Positions 53,320 to 62,330 of a stretch of 64,000 nucleotides of DNA are shown here, piece by piece; the stretch's first letter is position 1, and each line of letters begins with the position of its first letter. The translations under genes and the position numbers were made by a program. Source of the DNA: an uncultured Chromatiaceae bacterium (GTDB lineage Bacteria; Pseudomonadota; Gammaproteobacteria; Enterobacterales; Alteromonadaceae); contig CALJUX010000038.1 of the NCBI GenBank assembly GCA_937978655.1, forward strand, positions 62,001-126,000. The letters run 5' to 3'. Below the pieces are notes generated by a model. It was not told the origin of the DNA, did not search any database, and saw only the letters and a list, made by a program, of their open reading frames with translations.

Positions 53320-53343
53320 GATTGTTTCTTGTTGGAAACAATC
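53320..53343. promoter_or_regulatory. Inverted repeat in LysR divergent promoter region
   Basis: GATTGTTTC-N6-GAAACAATC, a perfect 9-bp dyad, lies between the LysR gene and the divergent 43-residue ORF. It contains the T-N11-A geometry that LysR proteins prefer, so autoregulation and control of the small ORF are plausible. Confidence 0.6.
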
Positions 53344-53422
53344 TGTCCTGAAATGACGGGCTAATCAAGACTTCAGGCTAAACGTATCATTGTGCGAAAT
53401 TCGTGCAATGGAGGACAACGAT

Positions 53423-53554
53423 ATGTTTCTGCAGATTTTATACGCCGTGGTGAAAGGCTTGCTGGAAATGGAAGGATTTCAGGTCACCCCAGTCAAACCG
53501 GCACCGGCCGACGACAAAGCCGACTGCTGCCAGCCAGACCAGCCCAACCACTGA
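53423..53554 (+). CDS. Putative 43-residue small protein divergent from LysR gene
   Basis: Not recognised. The ATG at 53423 has a perfect GGAGG eight bases upstream. The product starts with a hydrophobic helix (MFLQILYAVVKGLLEM), then a Pro/Ala/Asp-rich stretch, and ends with CCQPDQPNH. An in-frame ATG at 53408 overlaps the Shine-Dalgarno sequence and is less likely. Divergent placement from a LysR gene, across a perfect dyad, suggests it is a LysR target. The vicinal cysteines near the end are notable. Too short for confident calling by coding statistics. Confidence 0.5.
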   Translation: MFLQILYAVVKGLLEMEGFQVTPVKPAPADDKADCCQPDQPNH

Positions 53555-53647
53555 CCGCAGCCGCCGGCAACCTCAACAGATCCCGGCGGCCTGTCGGGCA
53601 GCACGATACGGACTCCCCACCGGTAAAACTGAATACAATTTCACCTT

Positions 53648-53668
53648 TTTGCGCTTTTTATGCGCAAA
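53648..53668. repeat. 7-bp hairpin upstream of second TonB receptor
   Basis: TTTGCGC and GCGCAAA flank TTTTTAT in the gap between the small ORF and the receptor gene. It could end the small ORF's transcript or bind a regulator; no T-run follows on the plus strand. Confidence 0.35.
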
Positions 53669-53825
53669 CAGTGCTGAGATAACCGCCATTAAACGCATAT
53701 AGACTGGCTTTCAAAGCGGTTTTCTATAGAATGCGCCGCCCCGATCCTGGGGCAATTTTTTGCAAACATATGCAACCGGAAGATGTGTTACCGCACATTT
53801 TTTGTACCGGAATTAAGAGGTGTTC

Positions 53826-56705
53826 ATGTTCCGTCGTCCATTATTAAACCAGGCGATCAGACTGAGTCTGACTGCTGCTGCAACCACTGCCGCGCTGGTC
53901 AGCCCGGCCGCTTTCGCACAACAAACCAGCGCTGATGCGCCGGTTGAACGGGTCCAGGTGACAGGCTCACGTATCATGCGTGAAGGGGCTATCGCGCCGT
54001 CACCGGTCACATCGATTTCCGGTACAGAACTGATGGAAACCGGTGCGATGAACATCGGTGAGGTGTTAAACGAATTACCGGCACTGGCTTCGACCTATTC
54101 AATGGCCAACTCAGGCAACAGTATCGGTACTGCTGGTTTAAACCTGCTCGACTTACGTGGCATGGGCGCAGCGCGCACTTTAGTACTGGTTGACGGTAAA
54201 CGTCATGTCTCTTCCAGCGCAGGCTCTGCCTCTGTCGACACCAATACCATTCCAACCTCATGGGTTGAATCAGTCGAAATCATCACCGGCGGCGCTTCTG
54301 CCGTTTATGGTGCTGATGCGGTCACCGGCGTGGTGAACTTTAAACTGAAGAAAAACATCGAAGGCCTGGAAGTCAGTGCTACCGCCGGTAAAGCCAACGA
54401 CAACCCGTACAACAACCACAAATTTAACTTCTCTTACGGCAGTGACTATGCCGGTGGCCGCGGTAATGCCGCTTTCGCCGCAGAAGTGTCAGGCCAGCGC
54501 GCAATTAATGCGACCGAGCGCTCGTTAACCCGCACGCCTTATATGGATGTACGCAATCCAGCCAACAACGACAAAAAAGATCCGGTGACCGGCGCCACTA
54601 TTCATGACGGTATTCCGGATCGCATCACATTACCTAATACCGGCTGGTATGACTCATCAATCAAAGGTAACTTCTACCTGGATGAAGCCAATGGCACCAA
54701 CTGGTATACCTTTAACCCGGACGGCTCAGTACTGCTGCAAAACGTCGGCACCACTTACGGTGAATGGGGCCGCTGCAGCAATTGTGACCTGTTAGACCTG
54801 AAGGAATATCAGGACTTACAACCAGACTTCAGCCGTTACAACCTCAACGCCAAAACCAACTTCGAACTGAACGACAACCACACCTTAAGCGCAGAAGCCA
54901 AGCATGTGGTCAGTGGCGGTGATACTGCCGGTCAGCCGTCGTTTTTTGAATATGACACTGCGCTGGAAATTAAAGCCGACAACGCCTATATCCACCCGTC
55001 ACTGGCAGCGCTGATGGCGAAAAACAATCTGGATGCCATTTACCTGCAGCGTTTTAACAAAGATGCCGGCCGCCGGATGGAAGAAAACACCCGTACCACC
55101 AACCGGGCCGTGGTTGCTTTAGATGGTAACCTGAACGACGACTGGAGCTATGAAACTTACGCGGTGTATGGCCAGACCAAACTGGAACAGGAAAACTTTA
55201 ACAACCTGATCCGTAAAAACTTCGCCCAGTCATATGATGCGGTGAAAGACGACAACGGTAACATCGTTTGTCGGGATGTCGCAGCCCGCGCAGCCGGCTG
55301 TGTGCCAACCAGCGTCTTTGGTTACGGCGCAGTCAACCCGGCCGCCAGCGCCTGGTTTAACACCAATTCGCTGTCAACCAGCACCATCAAACAACACGTG
55401 GTCAACGCCAGCGTGGCCAACAGTGCACTGTTTGAATTACCGGCCGGTATGGTGGGTTTTGCTGCCGGTACTGAATACCGCCGTGAGCAAAGTGACTCCA
55501 CGCCGGATGCATTTGCCGCAACCGGCGCGACTTTCTTAAACGCACTGCAGGAAGAACACGGTAAATTCAACGTCAAAGAAGCTTTTGCTGAGATCACCGC
55601 ACCTATCGTATCGGATCTGTTCTTAGTACAGGACCTGACGATGGATGCTGCCATCCGTGTGGCAGACTACAGCTCAACCGGCAATGCCACCAGCTGGAAA
55701 ACAGGTCTGGACTGGACCCTGAACGACGAAATCCGGGTGCGCTCAACCTATTCAGTTGCGCTTCGTGCGCCGAATATCAGTGAACTCTATGGTCCACAAA
55801 ACCAGACGTATTTCCGCGTCAACGACCCGTGCGGTAAAGAGTACAACCAAAGTGCCCTGCGGGTGAAAAACTGTCAGCTGCTGGGTATTCCGGCGACATT
55901 TGACCCTACCGCAACAGCGTCAACGATTGAAGGTCTGTCAGGTGGCAACCCGGCACTGAAACCAGAAGAGTCAAAATCTTACACTGTTGGTGCCGTCTAC
56001 CAGCCTGAGCTGATTGAAAACCTGACCTTCACCGTCGACTACTGGTCTATTGATATCGACGACGCGATTTCATCAGTGTCAGCGCAGAACATTCTGGACA
56101 AATGTGTTGATAACCCGAATGGCATCAACAACCAGTTCTGCGCCCTGGTGAAACGCGACCCGACCAGCAAAGAGCTGAAACTGATCACGTCGATCACCCA
56201 AAACGTGGCAGCGCAAACTGCTGAAGGGGTCGATTTTGAGATTGGTTATGACTTTGACGTCGCAGGCGGCCGCATCAAAACCAAACTGTTAGGCACTTAC
56301 CTGGATTCACGCAAAACCTTCTCGTTCCAGGACAATCCTTCAGTCTATGAAGAAAATGCCGGCACTGAAGGCGAAGCGGTATGGCAGGAGAATTTCTCCG
56401 TGGCTTATAGCCGTGATGCCTGGACAGCCAGCTGGAAAACCCGTCATTTAAGCGCGGTCAGCCGTTTCACCGATCAGGAACTGGAAATTAACCCGGATCG
56501 CGTCGATATCATGGGCTACGGCAGCTACTTCATCACCGATATCAGCCTGGGTTACCAGTTTGAAAACGGTCTGAACTGGTCAGTGGGTATCGACAACCTG
56601 TTTGATCGCAACCTGCCAGGCGTGTCGACAGGTACCACGACTGAAGGTGCCAGCTACGACAATATCGGCCAGTTCTTCTACACCACAGTGTCTTACAAGA
56701 TGTAA
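53826..56705 (+). CDS. TonB-dependent receptor
   Basis: Outer-membrane TonB-driven receptor of 959 residues. It has a signal peptide ending SPAAFAQ, a TonB box-like VERVQVTGSRI near 42, and a plug with LLDLRGMGAARTLVLVDGKRHV and VEIITGGASAVYGADAVTGVVNFKLKK, followed by a long beta-barrel. Late barrel features include the conserved NPALKPEESKSYTVG. It ends TTVSYKM rather than the usual terminal Phe. The ATG at 53826 has AAGAGG five bases upstream; the GTG two codons earlier is less likely. A strong terminator follows. No substrate-specific neighbours point to a ligand; the 2OG oxygenase and PLP enzyme lie downstream in separate units. Confidence 0.95.
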   Translation: MFRRPLLNQAIRLSLTAAATTAALVSPAAFAQQTSADAPVERVQVTGSRIMREGAIAPSPVTSISGTELMETGAMNIGEVLNELPALASTYSMANSGNSIGTAGLNLLDLRGMGAARTLVLVDGKRHVSSSAGSASVDTNTIPTSWVESVEIITGGASAVYGADAVTGVVNFKLKKNIEGLEVSATAGKANDNPYNNHKFNFSYGSDYAGGRGNAAFAAEVSGQRAINATERSLTRTPYMDVRNPANNDKKDPVTGATIHDGIPDRITLPNTGWYDSSIKGNFYLDEANGTNWYTFNPDGSVLLQNVGTTYGEWGRCSNCDLLDLKEYQDLQPDFSRYNLNAKTNFELNDNHTLSAEAKHVVSGGDTAGQPSFFEYDTALEIKADNAYIHPSLAALMAKNNLDAIYLQRFNKDAGRRMEENTRTTNRAVVALDGNLNDDWSYETYAVYGQTKLEQENFNNLIRKNFAQSYDAVKDDNGNIVCRDVAARAAGCVPTSVFGYGAVNPAASAWFNTNSLSTSTIKQHVVNASVANSALFELPAGMVGFAAGTEYRREQSDSTPDAFAATGATFLNALQEEHGKFNVKEAFAEITAPIVSDLFLVQDLTMDAAIRVADYSSTGNATSWKTGLDWTLNDEIRVRSTYSVALRAPNISELYGPQNQTYFRVNDPCGKEYNQSALRVKNCQLLGIPATFDPTATASTIEGLSGGNPALKPEESKSYTVGAVYQPELIENLTFTVDYWSIDIDDAISSVSAQNILDKCVDNPNGINNQFCALVKRDPTSKELKLITSITQNVAAQTAEGVDFEIGYDFDVAGGRIKTKLLGTYLDSRKTFSFQDNPSVYEENAGTEGEAVWQENFSVAYSRDAWTASWKTRHLSAVSRFTDQELEINPDRVDIMGYGSYFITDISLGYQFENGLNWSVGIDNLFDRNLPGVSTGTTTEGASYDNIGQFFYTTVSYKM

Positions 56706-56725
56706 GCAAGCTGCATAGTTGAACA

Positions 56726-56752
56726 GGGGGCTGATTTCAGCCCCCTTTTTTA
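56726..56752 (+). terminator. Rho-independent terminator of the TonB receptor gene
   Basis: An 8-bp stem GGGGGCTG/CAGCCCCC with an ATTT loop is followed by six T, 21 bases after the receptor stop. Confidence 0.93.
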
Positions 56753-57095
56753 TTGTAGCCTTATGCCGCTTTGTTCTTAGAAAGTTAAATTCGCTGTATC
56801 TGGAAGTCTGAAAGTCTGGCCGCTAAGCGCGCTAAAACCTTAACCGAATTTTACAAATATCATTTATTTTCATATAGATAGAATTTAATTCATGGCAATT
56901 TTATGCGATATCTGCCGCCAACTCCCCTTATAACCACAAACCAAAATAAACCGCTAAACACCCAGACATCCGGTTATAACCAAAACATCTGAGCAAGCAG
57001 CAATTGCTGCTTTTTCAACACTTCATCTGCTGGTTAAATGCGCCGTAATTACCGCCGTACTGATACTGCGGCAGACTAAAGATGCGGAGTTGATC
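56753..57095. other. 343-base gap upstream of the 2OG oxygenase gene
   Basis: AT-rich stretch at 56840-56905 (ACAAATATCATTTATTTTCA and on) likely holds a promoter for the downstream oxygenase. I see no ORF with a ribosome-binding site, no riboswitch I recognise and no clear repeat. Confidence 0.35.
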
Positions 57096-58112
57096 ATGAC
57101 CATAGCCACTTTACCCATGCTGGATTTAGCGCAATACCAGGGTGCAAACCGGGCTGAATTTTTACGCCAGCTGCGTGTGGCGTCGCGGGATGTCGGCTTT
57201 TTTTACCTGAGCGGTCACGGCATCAGCCTTGAGTCACAGCAGCAAATACTGGCGCTCGGCCGCGAGTTTTTTGCCTTGCCGCTGGCGGACAAAAACCAGG
57301 TGCAGATGCTGAACTCGCCGCATTTTCGTGGGTACACCCGCTTAAACGGCGAGCTGACGCGTGGCCAGCCAGACCAGCGTGAGCAGTTTGACATCATGCG
57401 CGAAGACGAAGTGGTCGGTTTGCCCACCAGCAACGCTTTGTGGCGTCGTTTAGTCGGGCCAAATCAGTGGCCAACCGCTTTACCAGCGTTAAAACCAGCA
57501 CTGCTGGTTTTTCAGCAACAACTGACCGATGTCACTGTCACCTTATTGCGCGCTATGTTAGAAGCGCTGGCATTGCCGGCCGATGCACTGGACCACACCA
57601 TCACTGGATTGAACGGTCATGAAGGCCCTTATCAGCATACGAAGATTATCCGCTATCCGGTGGCGGCTGCATCGGCCAGTCAACAAGGCGTTGGCGCGCA
57701 CAAAGACCCGGGTTATCTGACGCTGGTGCTGCAGGACCAACAAGCTGGTCTTGAAGTGGAAACTGCCGACGGCTGGGTGCTGGCGGAACCGGTTCCCGGC
57801 GCTTTTGTAGTCAATATCGGCGAGCTGCTGGAAATGGCCTCCAACGGCTATTTAAAAGCTACCACGCACCGCGTCACCAGCCCGCAACAACAAGACCGCT
57901 ACTCCGTCGCGTTTTTTATGGCGGCGCAGCTCGACGCCACTGTACCAGTGTTGCCGCTCAGTGCTGAACTGGCTGCAGAGGCGCAAGGGCCAGCGACAGA
58001 TCCAGCCAATCCGCTATTACGCCAGGTCGGTGATAACACGCTCAAAGGCCGTTTGCGCTCGCATCGCGACGTCGCAGCGCGACATTATCCGGAACTGGCA
58101 CAAGCCAGTTAA
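57096..58112 (+). CDS. 2-oxoglutarate/Fe(II)-dependent oxygenase, isopenicillin N synthase-like
   Basis: Predicted non-haem iron oxygenase, 338 residues. The N-terminal DIOX_N domain shows VGFFYLSGHGIS near 32. The iron triad is His202 and Asp204 in AHKDPGYLTLV and His258 in ATTHRVTS; Arg268 and Ser270 (RYS) would bind 2-oxoglutarate. KIIRYP and VNIGELLEMASNGYLKA are typical of this family. The oxidised substrate is unknown. GGAG lies six bases before the ATG at 57096; the frame's TTG two codons earlier is less likely. The PLP gene follows after 130 bases with a possible terminator between. Confidence 0.9.
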   Translation: MTIATLPMLDLAQYQGANRAEFLRQLRVASRDVGFFYLSGHGISLESQQQILALGREFFALPLADKNQVQMLNSPHFRGYTRLNGELTRGQPDQREQFDIMREDEVVGLPTSNALWRRLVGPNQWPTALPALKPALLVFQQQLTDVTVTLLRAMLEALALPADALDHTITGLNGHEGPYQHTKIIRYPVAAASASQQGVGAHKDPGYLTLVLQDQQAGLEVETADGWVLAEPVPGAFVVNIGELLEMASNGYLKATTHRVTSPQQQDRYSVAFFMAAQLDATVPVLPLSAELAAEAQGPATDPANPLLRQVGDNTLKGRLRSHRDVAARHYPELAQAS

Positions 58113-58124
58113 CCACGCAGCCCG

Positions 58125-58174
58125 CCGGACACAGCCGCCAAGCAAGCTGCGCGTCCGGATGGCTCGGTTTTTTT
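58125..58174 (+). terminator. Possible weak terminator after the oxygenase gene
   Basis: CCGGAC pairs with GTCCGG across an interrupted stem (AGC/GCT inside), and a run of seven T begins ten bases later. The stem is imperfect and the T-run is displaced, so read-through to the PLP gene is possible. Confidence 0.35.
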
Positions 58175-58242
58175 CCACAGATTCGTTAGGCTTGCCGGCA
58201 ATAACGCGGGCGCGCCCGGCTTCGTATACAAGGTAAATCCCA

Positions 58243-59406
58243 ATGAAAATGCAAACGCTGGCCGTTCACGCCGGCCAACAACCTGACCCTTCCACCGGCG
58301 CGTTAAATACCCCGGTATATCTGACCAGTACTTACAGCTACGGCACAGCGCAGGAAGGCAAAGACCGCTTTGCCGGTAAAAACCCCGGTTATATCTACAG
58401 CCGGTTCGCCAACCCGACTTCCAGCGCGCTGGAGCAAAAACTGGCGGCCTTAGAAGGCGCCGACGAAGCCGTGGTGGTTGCGAGTGGCATGGCTGCCATC
58501 AGTTCCATCGTCTATGCCCTGACGCAACAAGGCGACGAAGTCGCCTTTATCGACCCGGTTTACGGCGGCACCGACGCCTTTTTACGCAATACCTTAGTGC
58601 GCGCCGGCGTCAAAGTAGTCAGCTACAGCTCAGATGATGATTTTGTCAGCCGCCACAATCCAAATACCCGTTTAGTGTTGTGGGAGCCGGTCACCAACCC
58701 GACACTGAAAGTTGTCGACAGCCGTAAAATCATCGCAGTCGCCAAGCAAATTGGTGCTATCACGGTCTGTGACAACACCTTCCTGACGCCGGCACTGTTT
58801 CAGCCGCTGAGTATTGGCGCCGATTTAGTCATGCACAGCGGCACTAAATATCTCTGCGGCCATGGCGACATTATCGCCGGCGTGATTGCCGGCAATGGCC
58901 CGCTTATTCAGCGTGTGCGCACGGTCGCGCTGAAACATATCGGTGTGCCGATGGGGCCACAGGAAGCGTATTTATTGCAACGCGGCGTCAAAACGTTGCC
59001 ACTGCGGATGCGGGCGCATTGCGACAATGCTAAAGCGGTGGCGGAATTTTTAGCCACGCAAGAAAAAGTCGCCGCGGTGTATTTCCCGGGTTTACCGTCT
59101 CATCCGGGCCATCAGGCGATTGCCGACACCGCAGCCGGTTTTGGCGGCATGGTCGCGCTGGAATTACACGGTGGCTTTGACGCCTGCGCACGTCTGCTCG
59201 ACAACCTGACATTGTTCGCCCAAGCGGTAAGTTTGGGCGATTTAGAAAGTCTGGCCTGTCACCCGGCCAGCACCACACACGCCGCGATGACGCCGGACGA
59301 CCGCGCCCGTGCCAATGTCACCGACAAGCTGGTGCGCTTAAGTATTGGTGTCGAGGATATCGATGATTTGCTGGCGGATTTAACCCAGGCGCTGGCAAAG
59401 GTCTGA
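58243..59406 (+). CDS. Cys/Met-metabolism PLP enzyme (gamma-lyase/synthase family)
   Basis: Fold-type-I PLP enzyme of 387 residues for gamma- or beta-elimination or replacement on sulfur amino acids. PLP is held by Lys202 in MHSGTKYLCGHGD. Other landmarks are YIYSRFANPTSSALEQKLAALEG, the SGMAAISS turn, Tyr107 in VYGGTDAF and DNTFLTPALFQP. The overall match is to methionine gamma-lyase, but that enzyme usually has Cys at the position held here by Gly109 (YGC versus YGG). Cystathionine gamma-lyases share YGG, so the substrate is uncertain. It lies downstream of a 2OG oxygenase and ends at a strong bidirectional terminator. Confidence 0.88.
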   Translation: MKMQTLAVHAGQQPDPSTGALNTPVYLTSTYSYGTAQEGKDRFAGKNPGYIYSRFANPTSSALEQKLAALEGADEAVVVASGMAAISSIVYALTQQGDEVAFIDPVYGGTDAFLRNTLVRAGVKVVSYSSDDDFVSRHNPNTRLVLWEPVTNPTLKVVDSRKIIAVAKQIGAITVCDNTFLTPALFQPLSIGADLVMHSGTKYLCGHGDIIAGVIAGNGPLIQRVRTVALKHIGVPMGPQEAYLLQRGVKTLPLRMRAHCDNAKAVAEFLATQEKVAAVYFPGLPSHPGHQAIADTAAGFGGMVALELHGGFDACARLLDNLTLFAQAVSLGDLESLACHPASTTHAAMTPDDRARANVTDKLVRLSIGVEDIDDLLADLTQALAKV

Positions 59407-59424
59407 GCTTTTGGCTCTGCGGTA

Positions 59425-59458
59425 AAAAAAGACTGAGCCGAAAGGCTCAGTCTTTTTT
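59425..59458. terminator. Strong bidirectional terminator
   Basis: GACTGAGCC-GAAA-GGCTCAGTC forms a perfect 9-bp stem with a stable tetraloop, extended by six A-T pairs. It ends both the PLP gene (plus) and the exported-protein gene (minus), whose TGA stop lies inside the stem. Confidence 0.95.
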
Positions 59459-60097
59459 CATGCCGGATAACAACAAATAAAAATTCCCCTGCTCTGTGCC
59501 TGGTTTGGTCAGGTCCATGATCATCGTATTGGTCTCGTTGGAGTGGAAGCGGCTCAGCTGACGATTGAGTGCATCCAGCGCGGCAGGTTTCAGCGAGGTG
59601 CCATACAGCTCACAGCCATTTTGCCGGCACTGCACCCGCTCCACCTGCAACAACTGCAGCTCTGATTGCGTGACGAATAAATCCTGCAATTGCTGTTCTG
59701 TAGCCAGCGCCCAGTCAGTATCGACTTCCGACTGCTGAAAGGCCTGCATCTGTTGCTTCACCGCGTCTGGAAAGGCTGACAAATCTTGCTGTAGTCGCTT
59801 GGGATACTGCTGCTCCACAAAGGCCAGCCAATTTTCATCGACTGTCGATTGTTGCCAGGCTGGGTCAGATAAAGCCGGCGTGTTTGTACTGGCCGGTTGC
59901 TGCGGCTCCACTGGTTCGGGTGCTGCTGTGGGTACTGATGTGTGTGTAGCCGTTGCAACAGTGGGAGCAGCGATAACAGCAGACGCCGGAGCCGCAGCGG
60001 GCTGAACGGACAAAGCCGGTTGCTGCCACTGCGCCAGGCCAAAACCAATTGCCACTCCAGTCAATAAAACCGCACAGTACCGCAGCATTCCCTGCAT
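59447..60097 (-). CDS. Exported protein of unknown function
   Basis: Not recognised. The 216 residues begin with a hydrophobic segment (YCAVLLTGVAIGFGLAQW) that is a signal peptide or anchor. An Ala/Pro/Thr-rich linker spans ~30-75, and a soluble helical domain follows with a conserved-looking pair of Cys in VQCRQNGCELYG near 158. Its stop lies inside the shared terminator. GAGG precedes the ATG. Confidence 0.68.
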   Translation of the reverse strand: MQGMLRYCAVLLTGVAIGFGLAQWQQPALSVQPAAAPASAVIAAPTVATATHTSVPTAAPEPVEPQQPASTNTPALSDPAWQQSTVDENWLAFVEQQYPKRLQQDLSAFPDAVKQQMQAFQQSEVDTDWALATEQQLQDLFVTQSELQLLQVERVQCRQNGCELYGTSLKPAALDALNRQLSRFHSNETNTMIMDLTKPGTEQGNFYLLLSGMKKD

Positions 60098-60248
60098 AAA
60101 AGCCTCTTCAGTTATTAAAAACCTCGACAGATCAATACCAAATTAACAAAGTCACCACAATGCCACACTGATCAGATTTGCTTTCACCTGCATGCAAGCC
60201 AATACTGGCGAGGCTCAAGAGCCCCATAATAAAAACTCAGGAACCATT

Positions 60249-62093
60249 ATGAAAACATCTTTCCAACCTACGTTAATAGCCGTGTTGGTCGCTGGCGCTT
60301 TGCTCGGTTGCCAGCCCGCCAGCAAACCGGCCGCCAATACACCGGCCGTGCCGGCACAAGCCGCAGCCCCAACTGCCGAAGAAGCTAAAGCATTTGTCGC
60401 CAAGGCTTCAGAACAAACCCGCCAGCTGCTGCTCGAGGTCAACCGCGCCGACTGGATAGCCAATACTTATATCACTGAAGATACTGAAGCGCTGTCAGCC
60501 GATTACAACAAAAAGCTGACCGAAGCTGTGGTCGCGCTCGCCAACGAAGCAGCGCGTTTTAATGACACTCAGGTTGACGCCGACACCCGCCGCCAGCTGG
60601 ATAAACTGAAACTGGCGCTGACGTTAGCCGCACCAAAAGATCCGGCGAAAACTGAAGAGCTGGCCGGCATCGTCGCCAAACTGAATGCCATGTATGGCAA
60701 AGGCAAATACACCAACGCCGCCGGCAAAGAAATGGCGCTCGGCGAAATGTCGGCGGTAATGGCCAGTTCGCGTAGTTATGACGAACAACTCGAGATGTGG
60801 AAAGGCTGGCACGATACCGCCGCGCCAATGAAACCTTTGTATGTACGGCAGGTTGAACTGGCGAACGAAGGCGCGAAAGAGCTGGGTTACGCCGACACCG
60901 GCGCGATGTGGCGCTCCAAATATGATATGGATGCCGACGCCTTTGCTGCTGAACTGGACAAACAATGGGGCGCCGTGAAGCCGCTGTATCAGGCGCTGCA
61001 TTGCCATGTCCGCGCCAAGCTCGGTGAAAAATACGGCACCGACAAAGTGCCACAGGACAAACCGATCCCGGCGCATTTACTTGGCAATATGTGGGCGCAA
61101 AGCTGGGGCAATATTTATGATCTGGTGGCGCCACAGAACTCAGATCCGGGTTACGACGTGACGAAGTTACTGGCCGACAAAGGCTATGACGAACTGAAGA
61201 TGGTCAAAGGCGCGGAAGGCTTCTTTACCTCATTAGGTTTTGCGCCGCTGCCGGAAACGTTCTGGAGCCGGTCACAATTCACTAAACCCCGTGATCGCGA
61301 CGTGATTTGCCATGCATCAGCCTGGGATTTAGACGCCAAAGACGATTTACGCATCAAAATGTGTATCGAAAAAACCGGCGAAGAATTTGCGGTCATCCAC
61401 CACGAATTAGGGCACAACTTCTATCAGCGCGCCTACAAACATCAGCCGGTGTTTTATCAGGACAGCGCCAACGACGGTTTCCATGAAGCCATCGGCGACA
61501 CCATTGCTTTGTCGGTCACGCCAAAATATCTGCAGCAAATTGGCCTGCTGGCACAAGTGCCGGACGAATCCAAAGACATTGGCCTCTTGATGAAAATGGC
61601 GCTGGATAAAGTGGCCTTTCTGCCCTTTGGTTTGCTGGTTGATCAATGGCGCTGGCAGGTATTTTCCGGTCAGGTGAAACCAGAGCAATACAACGAGGCC
61701 TGGTGGAAATTACGCGAGAAATATCAGGGTGTGTCTGCCCCGGTAGCCCGCACTGAAGCCGACTTTGACGCCGGCGCCAAGTTCCACGTGCCGGCCAATA
61801 CGCCTTATACCCGTTATTTCCTCGCGCATATTCTGCAGTTCCAGTTCCACAAAGCGTTGTGTGAAATTGCCAAAGACGCCGGCCCTATCCACCGCTGCTC
61901 CATTTATAACAGCAAAGAAGCCGGCACAGCACTGAACGCGATGCTGGAAATGGGCGCCAGCAAACCCTGGCAGGAGGCTTTAGCCACTTTAACCGGCAAA
62001 CCGGAAATGGATGCTTCGGCCATTCAGGCGTACTTTGCGCCGCTGCAAAGTTACCTCGACGAGCAAAACAAAGGCCGGCAATGTGGCTGGTAA
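60249..62093 (+). CDS. M2-family peptidyl-dipeptidase, lipoprotein (ACE homologue)
   Basis: Zinc peptidyl-dipeptidase related to angiotensin-converting enzyme; removes C-terminal dipeptides. The 614 residues start with a lipoprotein signal whose lipobox LLGC gives a lipidated Cys. The active site is HELGH at 385-389 with the third zinc ligand Glu413 in HEAIGD, at the 23-residue spacing diagnostic of family M2. Long helices typical of the ACE fold surround it. The ATG at 60249 is chosen because AGGA lies six bases upstream and it puts the signal first. It ends at its own terminator. Confidence 0.94.
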   Translation: MKTSFQPTLIAVLVAGALLGCQPASKPAANTPAVPAQAAAPTAEEAKAFVAKASEQTRQLLLEVNRADWIANTYITEDTEALSADYNKKLTEAVVALANEAARFNDTQVDADTRRQLDKLKLALTLAAPKDPAKTEELAGIVAKLNAMYGKGKYTNAAGKEMALGEMSAVMASSRSYDEQLEMWKGWHDTAAPMKPLYVRQVELANEGAKELGYADTGAMWRSKYDMDADAFAAELDKQWGAVKPLYQALHCHVRAKLGEKYGTDKVPQDKPIPAHLLGNMWAQSWGNIYDLVAPQNSDPGYDVTKLLADKGYDELKMVKGAEGFFTSLGFAPLPETFWSRSQFTKPRDRDVICHASAWDLDAKDDLRIKMCIEKTGEEFAVIHHELGHNFYQRAYKHQPVFYQDSANDGFHEAIGDTIALSVTPKYLQQIGLLAQVPDESKDIGLLMKMALDKVAFLPFGLLVDQWRWQVFSGQVKPEQYNEAWWKLREKYQGVSAPVARTEADFDAGAKFHVPANTPYTRYFLAHILQFQFHKALCEIAKDAGPIHRCSIYNSKEAGTALNAMLEMGASKPWQEALATLTGKPEMDASAIQAYFAPLQSYLDEQNKGRQCGW

Positions 62094-62130
62094 GGTGATT
62101 GGTCATTTGAACTGAACCAGTTACCAAGAC

Positions 62131-62157
62131 AAAGGGCAGCGCCGGCTGCCCTTTTTT
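62131..62157 (+). terminator. Rho-independent terminator of the M2 peptidase gene
   Basis: GGGCAGC-GCCG-GCTGCCC forms a perfect 7-bp stem followed by six T, about 40 bases after the stop codon. Confidence 0.92.
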
Positions 62158-62160
62158 ATG

Positions 62161-62220
62161 TCCATGGATGGACGGTACACGGAAAATGCAGGAGCAATTT
62201 TCCGTGATGTCCATGGATGA
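62161..62220. repeat. Composite inverted repeat, possible REP/MITE-like element
   Basis: A perfect 10-bp dyad CACGGAAAAT/ATTTTCCGTG with a 9-base loop (62178-62206) is flanked on both sides by TCCATGGATG. The outer arms are also partly inverted. The nested symmetry in a gene-free stretch looks like a small repeated element. A copy count elsewhere in the genome is not known. Confidence 0.5.
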
Positions 62221-62330
62221 ACGCCATGAGCTCGGCGAATGGCCAGCGAAAATGCAGGCACGTGGTGCCCAGAACTTTTTGTTACAGGCTGAGGGCTATC
62301 GCGTCTGCGCCGCCGACAGCATACCAGTGC

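Noticed and set aside
53740..53760. Short CCCC-N6-GGGG hairpin followed by T6 before the second TonB receptor
   Set aside because: A four-pair stem is too short to call as a terminator or attenuator.
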